From the NCBI GenBank assembly GCA_010015745.1, contig ML978280.1, positions 24,377 through 88,376 of the forward strand: a stretch of DNA of 64,000 nucleotides. Reading direction: 5' to 3'. The stretch comes from Setomelanomma holmii (taxonomy: Eukaryota > Ascomycota > Dothideomycetes > Pleosporales > Phaeosphaeriaceae). The translations under genes and the position numbers were made by a program. Under the pieces are notes generated by a model. It saw only the letters and a program-made list of their open reading frames with translations, did not search any database and was not told the DNA's origin. Shown here piece after piece: positions 32,547-45,200 of this stretch (positions are counted from its first letter, which is position 1; each line of letters begins with the position of its first letter).

Positions 32547-34466
32547 ATGGACGATCACTCGACTGCGAAGGTCGATGCCTACGTCTACCAGCCGCTCCAC
32601 AGCCCTCAACACATCAGGCTTATGACTCTGCAGCCTTCTCTGGATCCAGCTGGCCACCTCTTCTTTTCATTCTCGCAAGCGCACTGCGAAGATGTCGAGG
32701 GCGAATATGAGGCCCTTTCGTACACGTGGGGCGAGCCGCGATTTGAGCACAATTTGTACCATCTCTGCAACAAAAGCGATGAGAGGTCAGTGCTTCTGAT
32801 CACTTCCAACCTTGATACTGCGATACGCAGGCTTCGGAAAAAACACTCACTGCGCGTCATCTGGATTGATGCTATTTGCATCAATCAACTGGACAACGAG
32901 GAGAAAGCTGTACAGATCCCGCTTATGGCCAGTATCTACCATAGCGCTAAATGCGTCGTCGCTTGGCTTGGTCCCGTGATCGATGATTCGGACGAAGAGA
33001 AGGGCATGAAATCACTCGTGCGTCTGTCACGGCGGTCGATGGATAATGAGAGATATGTGGATGATCGTGTGAAGATTCATGGTCGGCCAAGCATTTTGGA
33101 TGGGTCGGATTTGCATTATGTCATCTGCTTTCTCTGTCTTCCTTGGTTCACCAGGCTCTGGGTAATCCAAGAGGTCGTTCTCAATGTTGACGTTCTGCTA
33201 CTATGCGGGACGTCTGACCTTACCTGGATTCGACTCCTGACGGCACTCAATGCTTTGCAGCAGCATCAGGCCGTGTGGACGACACTCATCTCGAAACGAC
33301 CACTAATTGGCGCAATACAAGCTGTTGCAGCTTTGTGGTACCGACATGTCAAGTTGGACATGCGCATTGCTGATGACCAGCACGGCAAAATGCCCTTCAT
33401 TGACCTGGTGGAGCAATTCAGAGATTTCGGATGCGCTGAACCTAGAGATCGAATCTTCGCAATCTTCAGTCTCAGTGATGGTATCGTTTCATCGCTGGAT
33501 CCATCACAGAACAAGGACACTGACCTCGTTGTCATGCCTGTAGACTATTCCAAGAACGTCTTCGAGACTTACACGTCATTCACTCTCGCGTGTCTGAGGA
33601 GCTCAGATAATAGATCGAAGATATTTCAGTTCCTCTTCGCTCGGCAGTGGTCACCCCAGTCACTGAGTTGGTCATCATGGGTGCTTGATTGGCGGCGAAG
33701 TCCTGACAAATACCTGCAAAAGAACATATCGGACACCCGCATTGGGTACTATGGTCATTGGCACCGCAAGAAGATCAAGATCTGTATTCGAAGACCGCCG
33801 CGGGACAGCTTCCAAGACGGGTGTTCAGTGATCAACGAAAAGGTTACATACAATGCTGTTCACGACATGGAAATATTCTTAGCGGCGATCAGAACATCAC
33901 TGAGAGCAAACTCTCAAGAGTTATGGAGGATTCAAAGACAACTCGCGCTTTGCTTGTTGATGGTTATCGGGCAATTTTGCTCGAAAGATATTCTGTGTCA
34001 GATTGAAGGTTCCGATTTCGAGGTTATCTTGAGGTACATGTGTGGAGCGACTGCTCCCCCAAGGAGACTGCCCCAGGATCGTGCAAGATTGCAAGCAGAA
34101 TTCCTCCGAGCAATGACCAACATAGGATTTTTTTGCTTATCTGGTCACCCGTCGAATTATGCTGGATTCGGAAATATCGCATTGGAGAAAGGAGATCGCG
34201 TCATAAGTTTCTTAGACGAATCTGATTCAGAGACATGCTCAGCTTGGATTCTTCGCCCAATGGAATTAATGGAGAAAGATGTGGTGGCACAAGCTGATCT
34301 GCCATCAGTTGTTATGGATATTCGGACCTTAGAGGAGACCCAACGCGGAGCTGTTCGTTCTTATCGTCTCGTGGGCACTGCTAGAACCATACTCCTACAT
34401 TTGGGACAACATTGGCAAGAGCTCGGATACGCGGTGCCACAGACCAGACCATTCTGGCTTGAATGA
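32547..34466 (+). CDS. HET-domain (heterokaryon incompatibility) protein
   Basis: Single exon, 639 residues. The N-terminal HET domain shows its three blocks: YEALSYTWGEP (about 53-63), a central VIWIDAICINQLDNEEKAVQ (about 109-128) with SIYHSAKCVVAWLG following, and the later LPWFTRLWVIQEV. HET domains are NADase/TIR-like and trigger cell death when incompatible fungal individuals fuse; many copies have no known role. The C-terminal half has no recognised domain or repeats. Position next to BTB genes in an otherwise ordinary region is unremarkable. Confidence 0.92.
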   Translation: MDDHSTAKVDAYVYQPLHSPQHIRLMTLQPSLDPAGHLFFSFSQAHCEDVEGEYEALSYTWGEPRFEHNLYHLCNKSDERSVLLITSNLDTAIRRLRKKHSLRVIWIDAICINQLDNEEKAVQIPLMASIYHSAKCVVAWLGPVIDDSDEEKGMKSLVRLSRRSMDNERYVDDRVKIHGRPSILDGSDLHYVICFLCLPWFTRLWVIQEVVLNVDVLLLCGTSDLTWIRLLTALNALQQHQAVWTTLISKRPLIGAIQAVAALWYRHVKLDMRIADDQHGKMPFIDLVEQFRDFGCAEPRDRIFAIFSLSDGIVSSLDPSQNKDTDLVVMPVDYSKNVFETYTSFTLACLRSSDNRSKIFQFLFARQWSPQSLSWSSWVLDWRRSPDKYLQKNISDTRIGYYGHWHRKKIKICIRRPPRDSFQDGCSVINEKVTYNAVHDMEIFLAAIRTSLRANSQELWRIQRQLALCLLMVIGQFCSKDILCQIEGSDFEVILRYMCGATAPPRRLPQDRARLQAEFLRAMTNIGFFCLSGHPSNYAGFGNIALEKGDRVISFLDESDSETCSAWILRPMELMEKDVVAQADLPSVVMDIRTLEETQRGAVRSYRLVGTARTILLHLGQHWQELGYAVPQTRPFWLE

Positions 34467-34695
34467 CAGGGAAGACGCATACGGTTTCAAGCTCGTGACT
34501 GTCTACAAAAGAGCGTCATCCTAAAATATGCCTCAGAACTCCAATTGAAACGAACTAGCACATCACGCACAAAGCCTACATCGCGCAATGGGCGCTTGGA
34601 TCCCTATTCGATATCTTTTTCCACTCACACGAGTCACATCTGAACCCAGACTAGTGTACAAGATGCGATGTACAAACAATAATGTGAGCCACCTC

Positions 34696-35064
34696 TTATC
34701 TATCACCATCAGTCTCTTGCTTCTTCAACTCTGCCTCCATTTTGAGCACCCACGCAGGCAACTCAAGCTTCAACGAGTTCAGCGCATCAAGCAGCCTCAT
34801 CTTGGCCCTGCTCTTCTCCTTCGTGAACGGTAGTCCATAGTGGATCAGCTGCGCAGACCAAAAGTGCCATGGCGAATCGTTCGCAGGCGCTGAGACATCA
34901 GGCTTTCGACCATTCGTGTACAAATTCAGCGCTTCTGGGTGGAGTATGGCTGCAACTTCCGCGATGCTGGCACGTGGATGAGTCGTCGGGCCACCAGAAT
35001 CTGCCTGGAAGATCGAGGAATAGAGGGAATTGTCCCGACGAGCGGGAGGCGCGAAGCAAGCCAT
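34696..35064 (-). CDS. small conserved-looking protein, function unknown
   Basis: 122 residues, single exon, ATG at 35064. No signal peptide or membrane segment. The C-terminal half, with the sequence FWSAQLIHYGLPFTKEKSRA followed by a leucine-rich amphipathic stretch ending in Lys/Glu, looks like a conserved fungal domain rather than random translation. I cannot name the family. Confidence 0.55.
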   Translation of the reverse strand: MACFAPPARRDNSLYSSIFQADSGGPTTHPRASIAEVAAILHPEALNLYTNGRKPDVSAPANDSPWHFWSAQLIHYGLPFTKEKSRAKMRLLDALNSLKLELPAWVLKMEAELKKQETDGDR

Positions 35065-35563
35065 CTCTGGAGCGATTCAAGGTGCTTGATTGTCGCAAGA
35101 AAAAAAAATGGTGACAGGGTCGTTGACTTTGGAAGGTGGGGAGGCGGGGCGGGAGTTAGTGTACCGTAATTCCCAAGGTTGGTACCGTGTGAAGGGAAAC
35201 TTGGAACCCAACGTCTAGTGACCGCGATCGAAACGCGAGCAAACATTTCGTACACCCAAACTGCGACAAGCCATGTGTTTTATGGCGCAATACATAAAAG
35301 CGAGGCTGGATAGTCAAGGTCGAACTGTACCGTCGCTGCTTCCTCGCCCAATTGATATTGCTCAAACTAAATGATGTCGCACGAAATTCCGGGGTATCGA
35401 CTTAGTTCCGCTTGTTCCGCTGGCTGACTGCGTTATGGTCTGCAATTGAACGGCATCGAAAGCTCTCATCACATTTGGTTCTGTTGCACTTCCTCGTGCT
35501 CTTGTACACCTCGCTCATACAAGCCCGCAGAAAGCTGACATAAAAAGGACCGTCAGCAGCTCG
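35065..35563. other. intergenic, no supported gene
   Basis: About 500 bp, promoter side of the 122-residue protein and 3' side of the BTB pseudogene. Confidence 0.45.
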
Positions 35564-36348
35564 CTACGCTCTGAACTCCCTGCCTTCTTCTTTCGTCTTG
35601 TGCTCGTGGTATGCGCATGTGGACTTGACAGAAAATTTGAGACTTTGCGCCAGCAGCTGATCCTTCGGCGCGAAGAGCAATACTTCTACTATATCGGCCA
35701 TGAAGTCCTTCCCATTCCCCTTGATGGCGTCCATTTGCTTCTTGGTGTTCTTTGCTCCGAGAGCGTGGTAACTCAATGCATATCGTCTGGCAATATAGCG
35801 ACGTGGTGGCGCCCTCTCTGGGATGGCGCTATACAGTAAATTCAGGTCGCCTTAGACACAGAGGGGCAGACCTTTGTCCTCGACCTGCCTTTCTAGGTTG
35901 ACGAGCCCGTGTTCATGATATCCATCCTGAGCTGCGGTACGTCATATCGATTCGCGAATATGTATAAAACTAAGAACAAGTTAAGATAATTGTGGTCTTA
36001 TTCGAAATGAGAATCTATACAGCTAGTGGATCCTCCCTCTCTTGTGTTGTTTGATTACAGACCGCTAGGTATCTTCCATGGTTCGTATGTCTCAGAACGG
36101 CCTAGGTGTCTATTGGCGACCGTGCCACTCTCCTCGCGGGCAGCTTGCGCAAAACGCCAAACCTGGTAAAGACGGAAAGTGCGTTCAGTCACATCATGAA
36201 GACGGATTGACTTCTCCTCGCTCTCCAGGAATTGGCCTGCGAAGGCTCTTTGGAAATACTCGGAGTAGAAGCACAACAGCTCTTTGTACATCATCAACGT
36301 CTTCTCTTCGTCATCATCCAGGATGATCTCTACTTGTGCTTGGTCCAT
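35564..36348 (-). pseudogene. BTB/POZ-domain gene remnant
   Basis: The ATG at 36348 opens a 97-residue frame with an N-terminal BTB core (VEIILDDDEEKTLMMYKELL, YFQRAFAGQF, LHDVTERTFRLYQVW). It then runs into non-homologous sequence and a stop at 36055. Downstream, from about 35930, a frame with family-like C-terminal sequence resumes (GYHEHGLVNLERQVEDKG; ARRYALSYHALG; CAYHEHKTKEEG), interrupted by a TAA (about 35851) and ending at 35564. The final C-x-H-x-H segment matches the C-termini of the intact BTB proteins in this window. Undetected introns could rescue part of it, but the TAA argues for a broken gene. Confidence 0.6.
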
Positions 36349-37102
36349 CGACCTTCACTTCATGTTAGCTGGCTGCTGCATTCCCATTAGAAATCTGGTG
36401 TCAAGGGTGCTCACAAAGAGGTTGGCCGCTTTCGCTTTTCGCCTTTCGCCTGCGAGAGGAGCAGAGGCAGTGAAAGCAGCGGCTGCGGCATTCTTTATTG
36501 CGCGAATGAAATTCTCCGCACAAGACGTTTCTTCTTTCACACCGACTGCACATGATGGTCACTATATTCGAGGCTGAATTGGGACTATGGGAGCTCTTGC
36601 AACGTCTACAAAAATGGAGTTCAAGCAGACTCACGTTGTGACACGTTCACGACGCGTTTCAGGAGCAAGCGAAACCTAACCTCAATCGGACGAGCAAGCT
36701 CAAATCCATTCACCAGCACCGCACGTGGGTTTCCTGCAGGAGTTCCATCTCGAACAACCTCTTGGCCTTAAGAGATGTACACATCTTCCTCAAATGCGAA
36801 GTTCTTCCAATGGAGCCAATTTTCGCTCGAGAGAAGGCACATGAAGAAGACAAAGAAGCACAGGACTACCTAGGTATATTTGGGAGTATCGTCGAGCTCA
36901 GCTCGGCGATCACGTACGCTATGGATGTGAGGAAAGCCATTTGAAGGAAGTTCATGTTCGTCACTCTCCATCCTCCCCTTAATCCACGCACTTCGATGTA
37001 TCACTAGGCTTAAAGTCATCACCAACGACAAGGAAAATCGTCATGAAGCAATCATACGAAAACCCCGAAACGTACTCGACCTCAGTCTCAACCTCGTCCT
37101 CA
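36349..37102. other. intergenic, no supported gene
   Basis: About 750 bp between two BTB loci; short frames only. Confidence 0.45.
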
Positions 37103-38387
37103 TCAGATCCACTCCTCCCTAACACAAACAGCCATCCTCCTCCCGTCCTTCCCCAAACTCTTCCCAGCAATCGCCTTTCCCAATCCCCTACTATGTCCAT
37201 CCACATCCCTCCACGTCGCCTTAATCCTCTCTGTAAACACAATCTCACTCTCAATACACGCCTTGAGCAGACCGGCATAAAGGGCGCCGTCTTTGGCTTG
37301 TCGGTGCTTGCACTGCTTCATCTCCAATTCGCTGGTGTGATCGTGGAAGTTACACGGGTCCGCGAGCTCTGACTTCGGGTTTGAAGTGGTGGACATATCG
37401 GGTATGGAAACAGGGCTCGAGTCGGACTTGTTCGCGCTGTTGGTGCTATTCGTACTATTATTTCTGGTGATGGGTAGCGGTCTCGGTCTCAGAAGCAGCA
37501 TCCTCGCAACATCGACGAAGAAGTCCTTCGGCAACTCCTCACACACCGCATCATCATGTAACATCCCCGCTCCCCCCTGAAGCACCACTTCTTTCAACAC
37601 AAACCGAAGCAGTGGACTCTCCGATGGAAGAGAGCGATATACTCGTTCGATATCCTCCTTCTTCCAATGCTGATTTCGCTCTTTTGGGTCGAGATTATGC
37701 AACTCGACGATGATCGTCATAACGTCTTGTTCGAGTTGCGGGATATGAAAGTCCGACGCAAAGGCTGCGAGGTCGATGAAGGATGTGTTTGAGAAGAAGG
37801 GGTTGGGAGCGGACTTCGCGGTTTGGTTGTTTGTGGTCTGTTGGAAGGGGATGGGGAACGGAGATCCTGGGAGGGTGATTTCGATGTCTGTTTATCATTC
37901 AGCTAAATTCAGAATCGAGGGCATGATGGAGGTCGAACTTACTCAAATCCCTAAGCCACGCTGGTGTTGACGAGACATTTGGTGACGTCCGCCCATCATT
38001 TCCCCACCCATCCTTCCCCATCCCAACCTCCTCAACCTCCTCAACCTCACTTTCCTTCCACCCAAACACCTCCCTAATCCTCCCTGGCACTTTCTTCATA
38101 CTCTTCTGCCTCTTCAACCCCTTCCGCTCCCTACCAATCCTCACTCTACTCGCCTGCCCATGCAGCCAGAAATAGAACAACGAGAACGTATTATCGCTGA
38201 CATCAGGTAAATGCAACTTACTCTTCTCCTTCATTCCGACATCGAAAACAGAGGAGAACTTGCATAGTAGGTCTTTGGCGACCATGTACTTGTTGCCGCT
38301 GCGGACGGTGACTTCGATTTGCGGCGCGTAGGATGTGCGGGGGAGTTTGGGCAGGGTGCGAGGTCTTTGAACTGAAGTGACAGCCAT
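37103..38387 (-). CDS. BTB/POZ-domain protein
   Basis: Exon 1 is 37943-38387 and exon 2 37103-37887, with a 55-bp intron (gtaagttc...gataaacag), giving 409 residues from MAVTSVQRP. The BTB core at about residues 20-70 reads YMVAKDLLCKFSSVFDVG then LHLPDVSDNTFSLFYFWLHG. The middle has a basic/acidic linker, then a segment FIDLAAFASDFHIPQLEQDV typical of the helical region after BTB. The C-terminal part carries the family C-N-F-H-D-H signature with a downstream C-K-H. BTB proteins dimerise and often serve as Cullin-3 substrate adaptors; this fungal branch is uncharacterised. The start at 38387 is the first ATG of the frame. Confidence 0.82.
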
Positions 38388-39872
38388 GGCTAATGAAGCA
38401 TCTGGTTGTGAGAGGGGGGATGTTGGTGAAGGGAGTTGTTTATGTAGGGCTGGCAAGTGTGGCGAGGGCACGATATGTCAATCCTGCGATATCTGAATGG
38501 GCACCGCGTTCTGTTTCTAACATTTTTCGCTGTTACACGACCTGCTGGAGAGTGAGCAGGTATGGCGACTACTATCATGTGTGCGGGGTAGCTGTGTCGC
38601 TGCGAGTAATGTTGGATGTCTCGGTGAGATCAGCCGTTTGCACAAGAAGTCGAGGAAAGGAGTGATTCTAGGCCGTGTATCGATGATGCACTCCACACGT
38701 GGCTGCACTGCCAGCTTGGGGATCGAGTGCGCTAGATGTCGTGCTCATAGTCTCCTTGAGATAATTGCTCAAGTCTGTGATGTACGCATCTTGCGTGTGT
38801 TTTCCAGTGCAGAAATTCGTCCAAAACCGAACGAACAGCCCCTGTTCGTCGCACAGTCTACCAGCCCTCGATATCGACATGCACAAACATCTTGATTCGA
38901 AACCGCGTTGGAGGAGAGAAGCATTCTCTACAAGAGACAAATTGTTTCTTGCACAACCTCTATGACATGAAACACCTACGCCCGACCAGACTACGCGTGC
39001 ACAAAACACACACCCAAAGTATCATGTGTTGCTACCTTGCTTGTGTACAAAGACTTTCAACTGGCCGACCATCTTATCGTGGATCAAATTAAGCAGTGCT
39101 TCTTGAATAAACGTCTCGAGTCTTGATTGCGAGGAGTGGGACACGGATGGTGTTCACTCGTCCTTCGCTGCAGGCTGTCAGCAAGCTATTGTTGGTATGC
39201 CGGGCGTTCCGTGGCCAGCTTGACCAGACCGACCATTCGCGACCAGCAAAACAATCCAAAGGGGTCGGTGATAGTGTGCTGCGCGCGTCGTGTTGAAAGA
39301 AGTACAGTCACAATGCAAGACAAGAAGATGTGATCGCGTATACGCGTTTGCATTGCCAATATTATACACACGCCACTCGGGACGTTCACACCAGGACATC
39401 GTATCCACAGAAAAGGCCATCCGTAGCGACACGCGCACGTGCGGCGACCGGAGACATGCTGTGCGCCCAAAGCGACCCTCGTCCCAACAACTTTTTGCAT
39501 TGCGAAAAAGCGCTCGACTGGGAATATAGCCATCCCAAAAGAGAGGCGGACGACAACAGCGGTCAAAAAGAGCAGCAACAAAAAGAAATGAAAAACTCAG
39601 GTTCGTGGTCATGATGCGGCCCCCGCGGTAGGAATTTACCTCCCCAGGCACTAAGAGGAAGGAAAAGCATGCAATGCAATGCAATGCAATGCAGACATCA
39701 TAAGTGATGCTGAACAAGAACAGACAACGGTCTAAGGGAATTAAACAGATCGCAAAGAAGGTTGAACAAGAAAGGAAACAAGATGTCGTCGAGATGCTTG
39801 CGCCTCCTGCGCCAGATCCTCATTTCATTTTGTGTGACATCGTCAAATTGGTGGTGATGAAGCGGTCAGTGC
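38388..39872. other. intergenic between BTB gene and STE12 3' end
   Basis: About 1.5 kb without a supported gene. The part near STE12 is probably its long 3' UTR. Contains a TGCAA microsatellite at about 39669-39693. Confidence 0.5.
39669..39693. repeat. (TGCAA)n microsatellite
   Basis: Five near-perfect pentamer repeats (atgcaatgcaatgcaatgca...). Likely in the STE12 3' flank. Confidence 0.8.
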
Positions 39873-42276
39873 TCAGTAGTGGCTACCCGCCATGAGCTGC
39901 TGGGGTGGCGCCATGGAGGTCATGCCGAGACCAGGTCCTGGAATATCGCCAAGCGAGCCGGCGTGGTGGGATAGAGAGAGGTAATCATTGCCAGATTCGG
40001 GAGAATCCTCTTCAAGCGAGTGGAGGTGGTCCTCCTCGCCTTCGAGCTCTTCGTCTTGGTAGTCGCTCAACGGCTCGCCGTCAGGGCGAGGCTCGTGGGT
40101 GCGACGATGTCTAAGAAGTCAAGTTAGAACGGGAAATGGTTGGAGGATAATCATTGTAACTTACTGGGCAAGATTGTCCGAGCGTGAGAAAGCTTTGTTG
40201 CACAGCGGGCAAACGTATGGTCGTTCTTGTGTGTGCGTGCGCACGTGTCTAAGCGCCCAGTCAGCGTCTACCCGAAACAAAAATAGCACCGCTACCCAAC
40301 GACTTTGTTGTACAACAACAAAATAGAAATGGGGAAATTGCAAGCGCTTACCTTTTGAGGTGCTCTAATCTTTTGAAGAGTCGGCCGCAAGTAGGGATTG
40401 GGCACGAGTGCGACTTTTGCGGGTACGGGCCGATCTCCATCATGGTGGCACTACGGGCGCGTCGGAAGACGGGCGCGGCGCCTGCGGTCCGAGTAATAGC
40501 GCTGTGCTGTAGAGGAGTCTCGAAAAGTTCACCGTTGATCATGCTGTTGAGGTCGTCGTTGTGAAGGGTAGCATGCTGTTGCTCAGGGCTCTCCTCCACG
40601 GTGTGGAGTGGTGTGCCCTGTCGCGACAAGTTTACGATCGGCTTTGTGTCGGGCATGGATTGAGGATAGCTTGCACCATTGTTGCTATTGGGCGAATTGT
40701 GGTTCGATTCATCTCCTTCAGGCACCGGCACGACGGAGCTCGACATTGATCGCCTGAGCTCACTTGGGCGGTGAACTTGGTGGGAGGCGCCTGTGGCGGT
40801 TACTGCAGCGCTGATGCCGGCAGAAAGCGAAGAACGTCTTCTCCTTTGCTTATAGGTTGGTGAGCCTTCAATGACTGAGTACACGTTGCCGGGCTGGAAG
40901 GGTCTCGAGACACCAGAGTATCCGGGACCCATCAAATTTGATGGAGGAATATTCATCAGAGGATTGAAGTTGTTGGGCACTGGCAGATCAGGAATGGCGC
41001 TGTAGAGTCCAGTATCCTCGTTGGCGATATATGCTGGCTCGGTGCCAAGGCTGATCTGGTGCTGAGGCGGGGTCAGGGGCTCAAAGGACATGCCGCGCGT
41101 GCTATAGTCCTCGTAGTGAGAAGAGACGAACGAAGGTGCCGGCGAGTACTCCATGTATGCGGGCATGGAGCTGTGCCTTTGGTGCACTTGCGACAAAGGA
41201 ATGCCATTGCGATCGTACTGCATCTGCACGCTAAACTCCCGCTGCTCCCTACTCTTTGCGATGGTGCCCTGCATGTTCTGAGGCATCGATATTGGTTGGT
41301 GGTACTGAGCCATGGGGTCCTCGTGGATAGGCTGCGACATTTGTGGCATAGGCTGCATTTGCTGCATCTGAGGCATGGGCTGGGGTGCCGCTACCATGGT
41401 AGGTGGGGGCATCGACCCCTCCATTCCTCGCATATCAGGCGACGTTGTCTGGGAGTACGATTGGACATTGTTGTTGAATGAGGACGAGTTTGTTTGTTGT
41501 GCTTTGGTGAGCTGCTCGAAAAGCGACTGTGACGAGTCAAACTCGAAGGACAGCGCGGGCTCGCTCACGGCCATGGTGGTGGCCTCCTGGCCCATCTTCT
41601 CGCGCTTGAGGTCGCGCTCCAGCGCATCGAGGAACAACCGGTCATGGGGCACGCTGTACCAGTAGAAGACCTTCTGTTTCTTCTGTGTTCGGATGCAATT
41701 GTTCTTGTACAGGAAATCAAGGAATGCGCTCTTGGGCTCCTCGAGCGACGCATCCGTGCCCGACTTCAGGTTGCGCAAATCTGAGAAGATGCCCTCTTCA
41801 AACTTCTTGGAGTTCTTGACGGGACGGCCAAATGCCTGGAACCTGAATGACAGGCATCGTACGATGTCTGTGCCGGAGATGTGAAAGAGGTTGTTCCTGC
41901 AAGCGCGTCAATGGGCTGCGTCCGAGCTGTACATCGAATGCACTCACCATAATACGCAAGAAACATATTCGCCAGTGGGCAGGAGGAACCTGCGAATGTA
42001 CTGGTCCGGCTGCCAGTCGACCGGTGCTGAGATGAGGAAGTATTTGACTGCGGCAGCGTCAGTACAGGGCACCACCAGGCAATGCGTCGCTCATGAGCCA
42101 TGCGCGACTGCACTGGCGACATATATGATGCACATACGGTTGTCGACCTGCTGCAGCGCCACGATGCTGTCCGGCGGCAGGCTTTGCTGTGCGTCCTGGT
42201 CTAATAGAAAGGTCTCGGGCGCAACAGAGCGCGCCTGAGGCGGCTGCATCTGAGCATGATGGGCGGATGGATACAT
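39873..42276 (-). CDS. STE12: Ste12 homeodomain/C2H2 transcription factor
   Basis: Five exons (42138-42276, 41948-42047, 40352-41896, 40165-40248, 39873-40110); introns of 90, 51, 103 and 54 bp, all GT-AG. 701 residues. The STE DNA-binding domain covers about residues 40-175 (LKYFLISAPVDWQPDQYIRR, FHISGTDIVRCLSFRFQAFG, IRTQKKQKVFYWYSVPHDRL). A long Gln/Pro/Met-rich region follows, then two C2H2 fingers near the C-terminus (CPIPTC...H-x3-H at about 578-600; CPLC...H-x3-H at about 608-628). This is the filamentous-ascomycete form (SteA/Mst12), terminal factor of the pheromone and invasive-growth MAPK pathway. One intron lies inside each finger, so intron retention or exon skipping would destroy the fingers. 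Confidence 0.95.
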
Positions 42277-45200
42277 GCTGCGCTGCAACACGTTCCTATA
42301 CAGTGTTTGGGAGTTGGGGACGTCAGACGTAGCAAGCCGGGCGGCGATGGAACACGACGGAAAGGCGCTCAAGAAGGTCCTGCCAGGCTCGAACAATAAA
42401 AGGTGAAGCGCAAAGCGAAGGAAAAAGCCAGCGACGGTTACAGATATGGCAAAGGGGATAATAAAACGTATCGAGGGCCTGCCTCGGGGTTGAGCAGTCT
42501 CGACGTCAAGAAGACTGGGCGAGGTGAAGGTTAGGGCACTGGGGATACGAAACGCAATTCTGAGGGGGCAGCGGCAGCTTTAGGTGTCGGAGGGCCTCGT
42601 GAAACAGGAGCTTAGCGGTTTTAGAATAATCTATTCCTGGCCCGCGCTTTTGCAAGTCAGCGAGCAGGCCAGTGCGGGGCGAGCGGCCAATTGGGCGGCG
42701 CACGCTTGTGCAGCGCCAAGTTGCGACCGGGGTGTGGGCGACTCGTGGGACGGCCGTGCAGGCGGACGTGATGGCGCTGAGTGCAGCTGGCTGGGCCGGC
42801 GACTGGCTGGCATGTCGCTGGTGGAGAGCAGAGTTGCGGATGGTGGGCAAGGTGCATGCTTGTGGAGTAGGTGGTAGAGAAAGGGTTTATCGACGGCATT
42901 ATGCGTTGGGCATCTGGGTGCGCAGGCGGACAGCAGGCGCGACTGCCAGCTCGCTGACACAACTGGCAGGACCCTGACAGTACTCAGGACGCCCTTTCCT
43001 GCTATCCTGGGTCGTTGCTGCCCTGGGTCGCTCGCTCCTGCCCCGACTTGCCCGCGACCGCGCACAGGACCTGCCTCACGGCGCAGTGCTCGCTTTGGGC
43101 TAGCGCAGAATGACCTCGCTTGCAGCTCACCACGAGGTGCCGGCGACACAGACATGCAGTTTGCCCATCGCGGCATCGATCATCGCGGTCCGACGGCCGC
43201 TGTTGCTTCAGGACGACGACCCTCTTGCGTCAGTTTAGCTCGAGGCAGGGCGATCCGGACTGGACCGCCTCAACACCATCGTCACGATGCGTGCATCTCC
43301 AGGGTGCCCGTCTGTACCTGGAACTCTGTAGACGAGGCGTGCGCGCTCTGCAGTATACAGAATGCAGCAGCGGCATGCCTCATCCGCCGCTGACACCTCC
43401 ACCCTGCCCCGGAGCATCGAGTCTCAACGGTCCTCTGTCACCTGGCCGGCCATTGACCGCGCCCCGCTGTCATCCCAGACATGCTCGCACTCTTCTGCTC
43501 GACCAGCTGCAGACTACAACATGACTACAGCGAACCACGCTTTGAAAATGGCGCTCTGCTTGCCGGCCTCGCCCTAGAGGAGCGCCCCGGATGTGCTCGT
43601 TCGACGCATGAAAACCACGCTGCGTAATCGCTGGCACCTGCAGCGCTGAGTGGGCGCATCACGAGGACAGTTCTTTGATCACCGCCATCAGCCTCGAGCC
43701 AGCCTCGAAGGTGTTATGGCGGGAATATTAGCCTGGGGAGGTGCGTCGAGATGCAGGAACCGGCAGAAGCAGCACTGGGTCATGGTTTGATCTCCATCCT
43801 GAAACACGCGCCTTGCTCAGCCAGTAACGGGAGGAGCGGCCACAGGCACCTTATCGCATCTTCGCTCAGATTCTCTGGCATCCAACCTCTCACCTTCTGG
43901 CTGCCACCATCACAATTGTCTTGCGCTGTTGTCCAAACATCAAAAGCAAAATTTCCCGCGGTCAACGGTGGGCTTTCAGTGGGCGTCACGCTGCCGTCGC
44001 AAGCCAGTAAGGTGGTGGACGCCGTTTCAGAATTACTTTTGGCTAGCGGTTACCGGCTAGCCGTCTTCATTCATAGTCACGTTGGCGAATCAGAGGCCTC
44101 CGGTGAGCCTGCCTCTTCGCGTGCAAGCGCTATGCCCGGTTACGGGGAGGTGGTGTTGTACCGTAGCCTGGCTGTCATGCATCTGGACGTTGAACATCAC
44201 AGACACCGTCATCTCGCCTGTCCAGGTTCTGCAACTTGCATATTACGTATTGCCGATAACAACGTGTTGAGCTCCATGTTAAAAAAAAATGTGTTGTGTT
44301 TGAGAATGCCAATCTCGTTTCACCGCGTTGATCACTCAGGTTTGGAACACCTTCCTTCTAGAGACCGATTGTATAGTCTGTCTGCCCGAGGGTTGAGGCC
44401 GTTACTGAGCATTGTGCGCTGTTGTTAGCAATTTAGCAGCAATCATAAAGTTTGCGCGAGCTCTAGTCGATGGCATCTCGAGAGCCGATCTTGCATACAC
44501 TCTCTGCGAACGCTTGGTGCTATGCCGTAAGACATGTATACCCGTCTCCAGAAACAATGTCCTGCAGCAGTGGACGTTGGTACGCTGGAGAACGTGTGCG
44601 GAGCAAACGTCGATATTGGGATGGTGGAGTTCTGTACCTGCATTAGTGGGGACGCACTGGCAGTTCTGAAACTCGTCCTCCTCTGCCTCTTGGCCAAACG
44701 TGGATACGAGGCTGCTCGTCTGAGGAAGGAGGGTTTCGCTTGCACCTCGCTCCGCATGGTTTGGAAGATATCTGCAGGTAAAGGAATGGTAGTTCCCGTT
44801 TCTGTACTTGTGGATCTAGGAACAAGTTAGGCCAATATTCGATACGCACGGGGCAAGTGACGAGTGACCTTTAGGGGCTTTCACAAGTCATGTTTCGCAG
44901 CAGCGCTCAGGGTCTGTAGCTTCAATCAGTAATCATGAACGGTGCTCTGCTCGTCTAGAAGGCCGTGAGTCAAAAATGTATGATTTGGGCGACTTTAGAG
45001 AAGCAACCGATTTCCAACGGGTCCAGATACTTACCCACAATGGGCCGTCCCTTCCGAAACTTGCCCACGTCGATTGTGTCTGCCCCTTTGCTTCTCAGAA
45101 ATGGAAAGACAGAAGTCATGGACAGACGCGATATGCCATTCTTGTCCAGCCTCCGAAAATGCTTCATGCAACAGAGGTAAACTCTCTCTGCCGCATTGCC

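Noticed and set aside
42631..43176. 181-residue minus-strand frame upstream of STE12
   Set aside because: Pro/Arg/Ser/Cys-rich composition typical of GC-rich promoter DNA, overlapped by frames on both strands.
43751..44428. 225-residue plus-strand frame in the STE12 upstream gap
   Set aside because: No domain, no signal peptide, mixed composition and no splice extension; left as unsupported.
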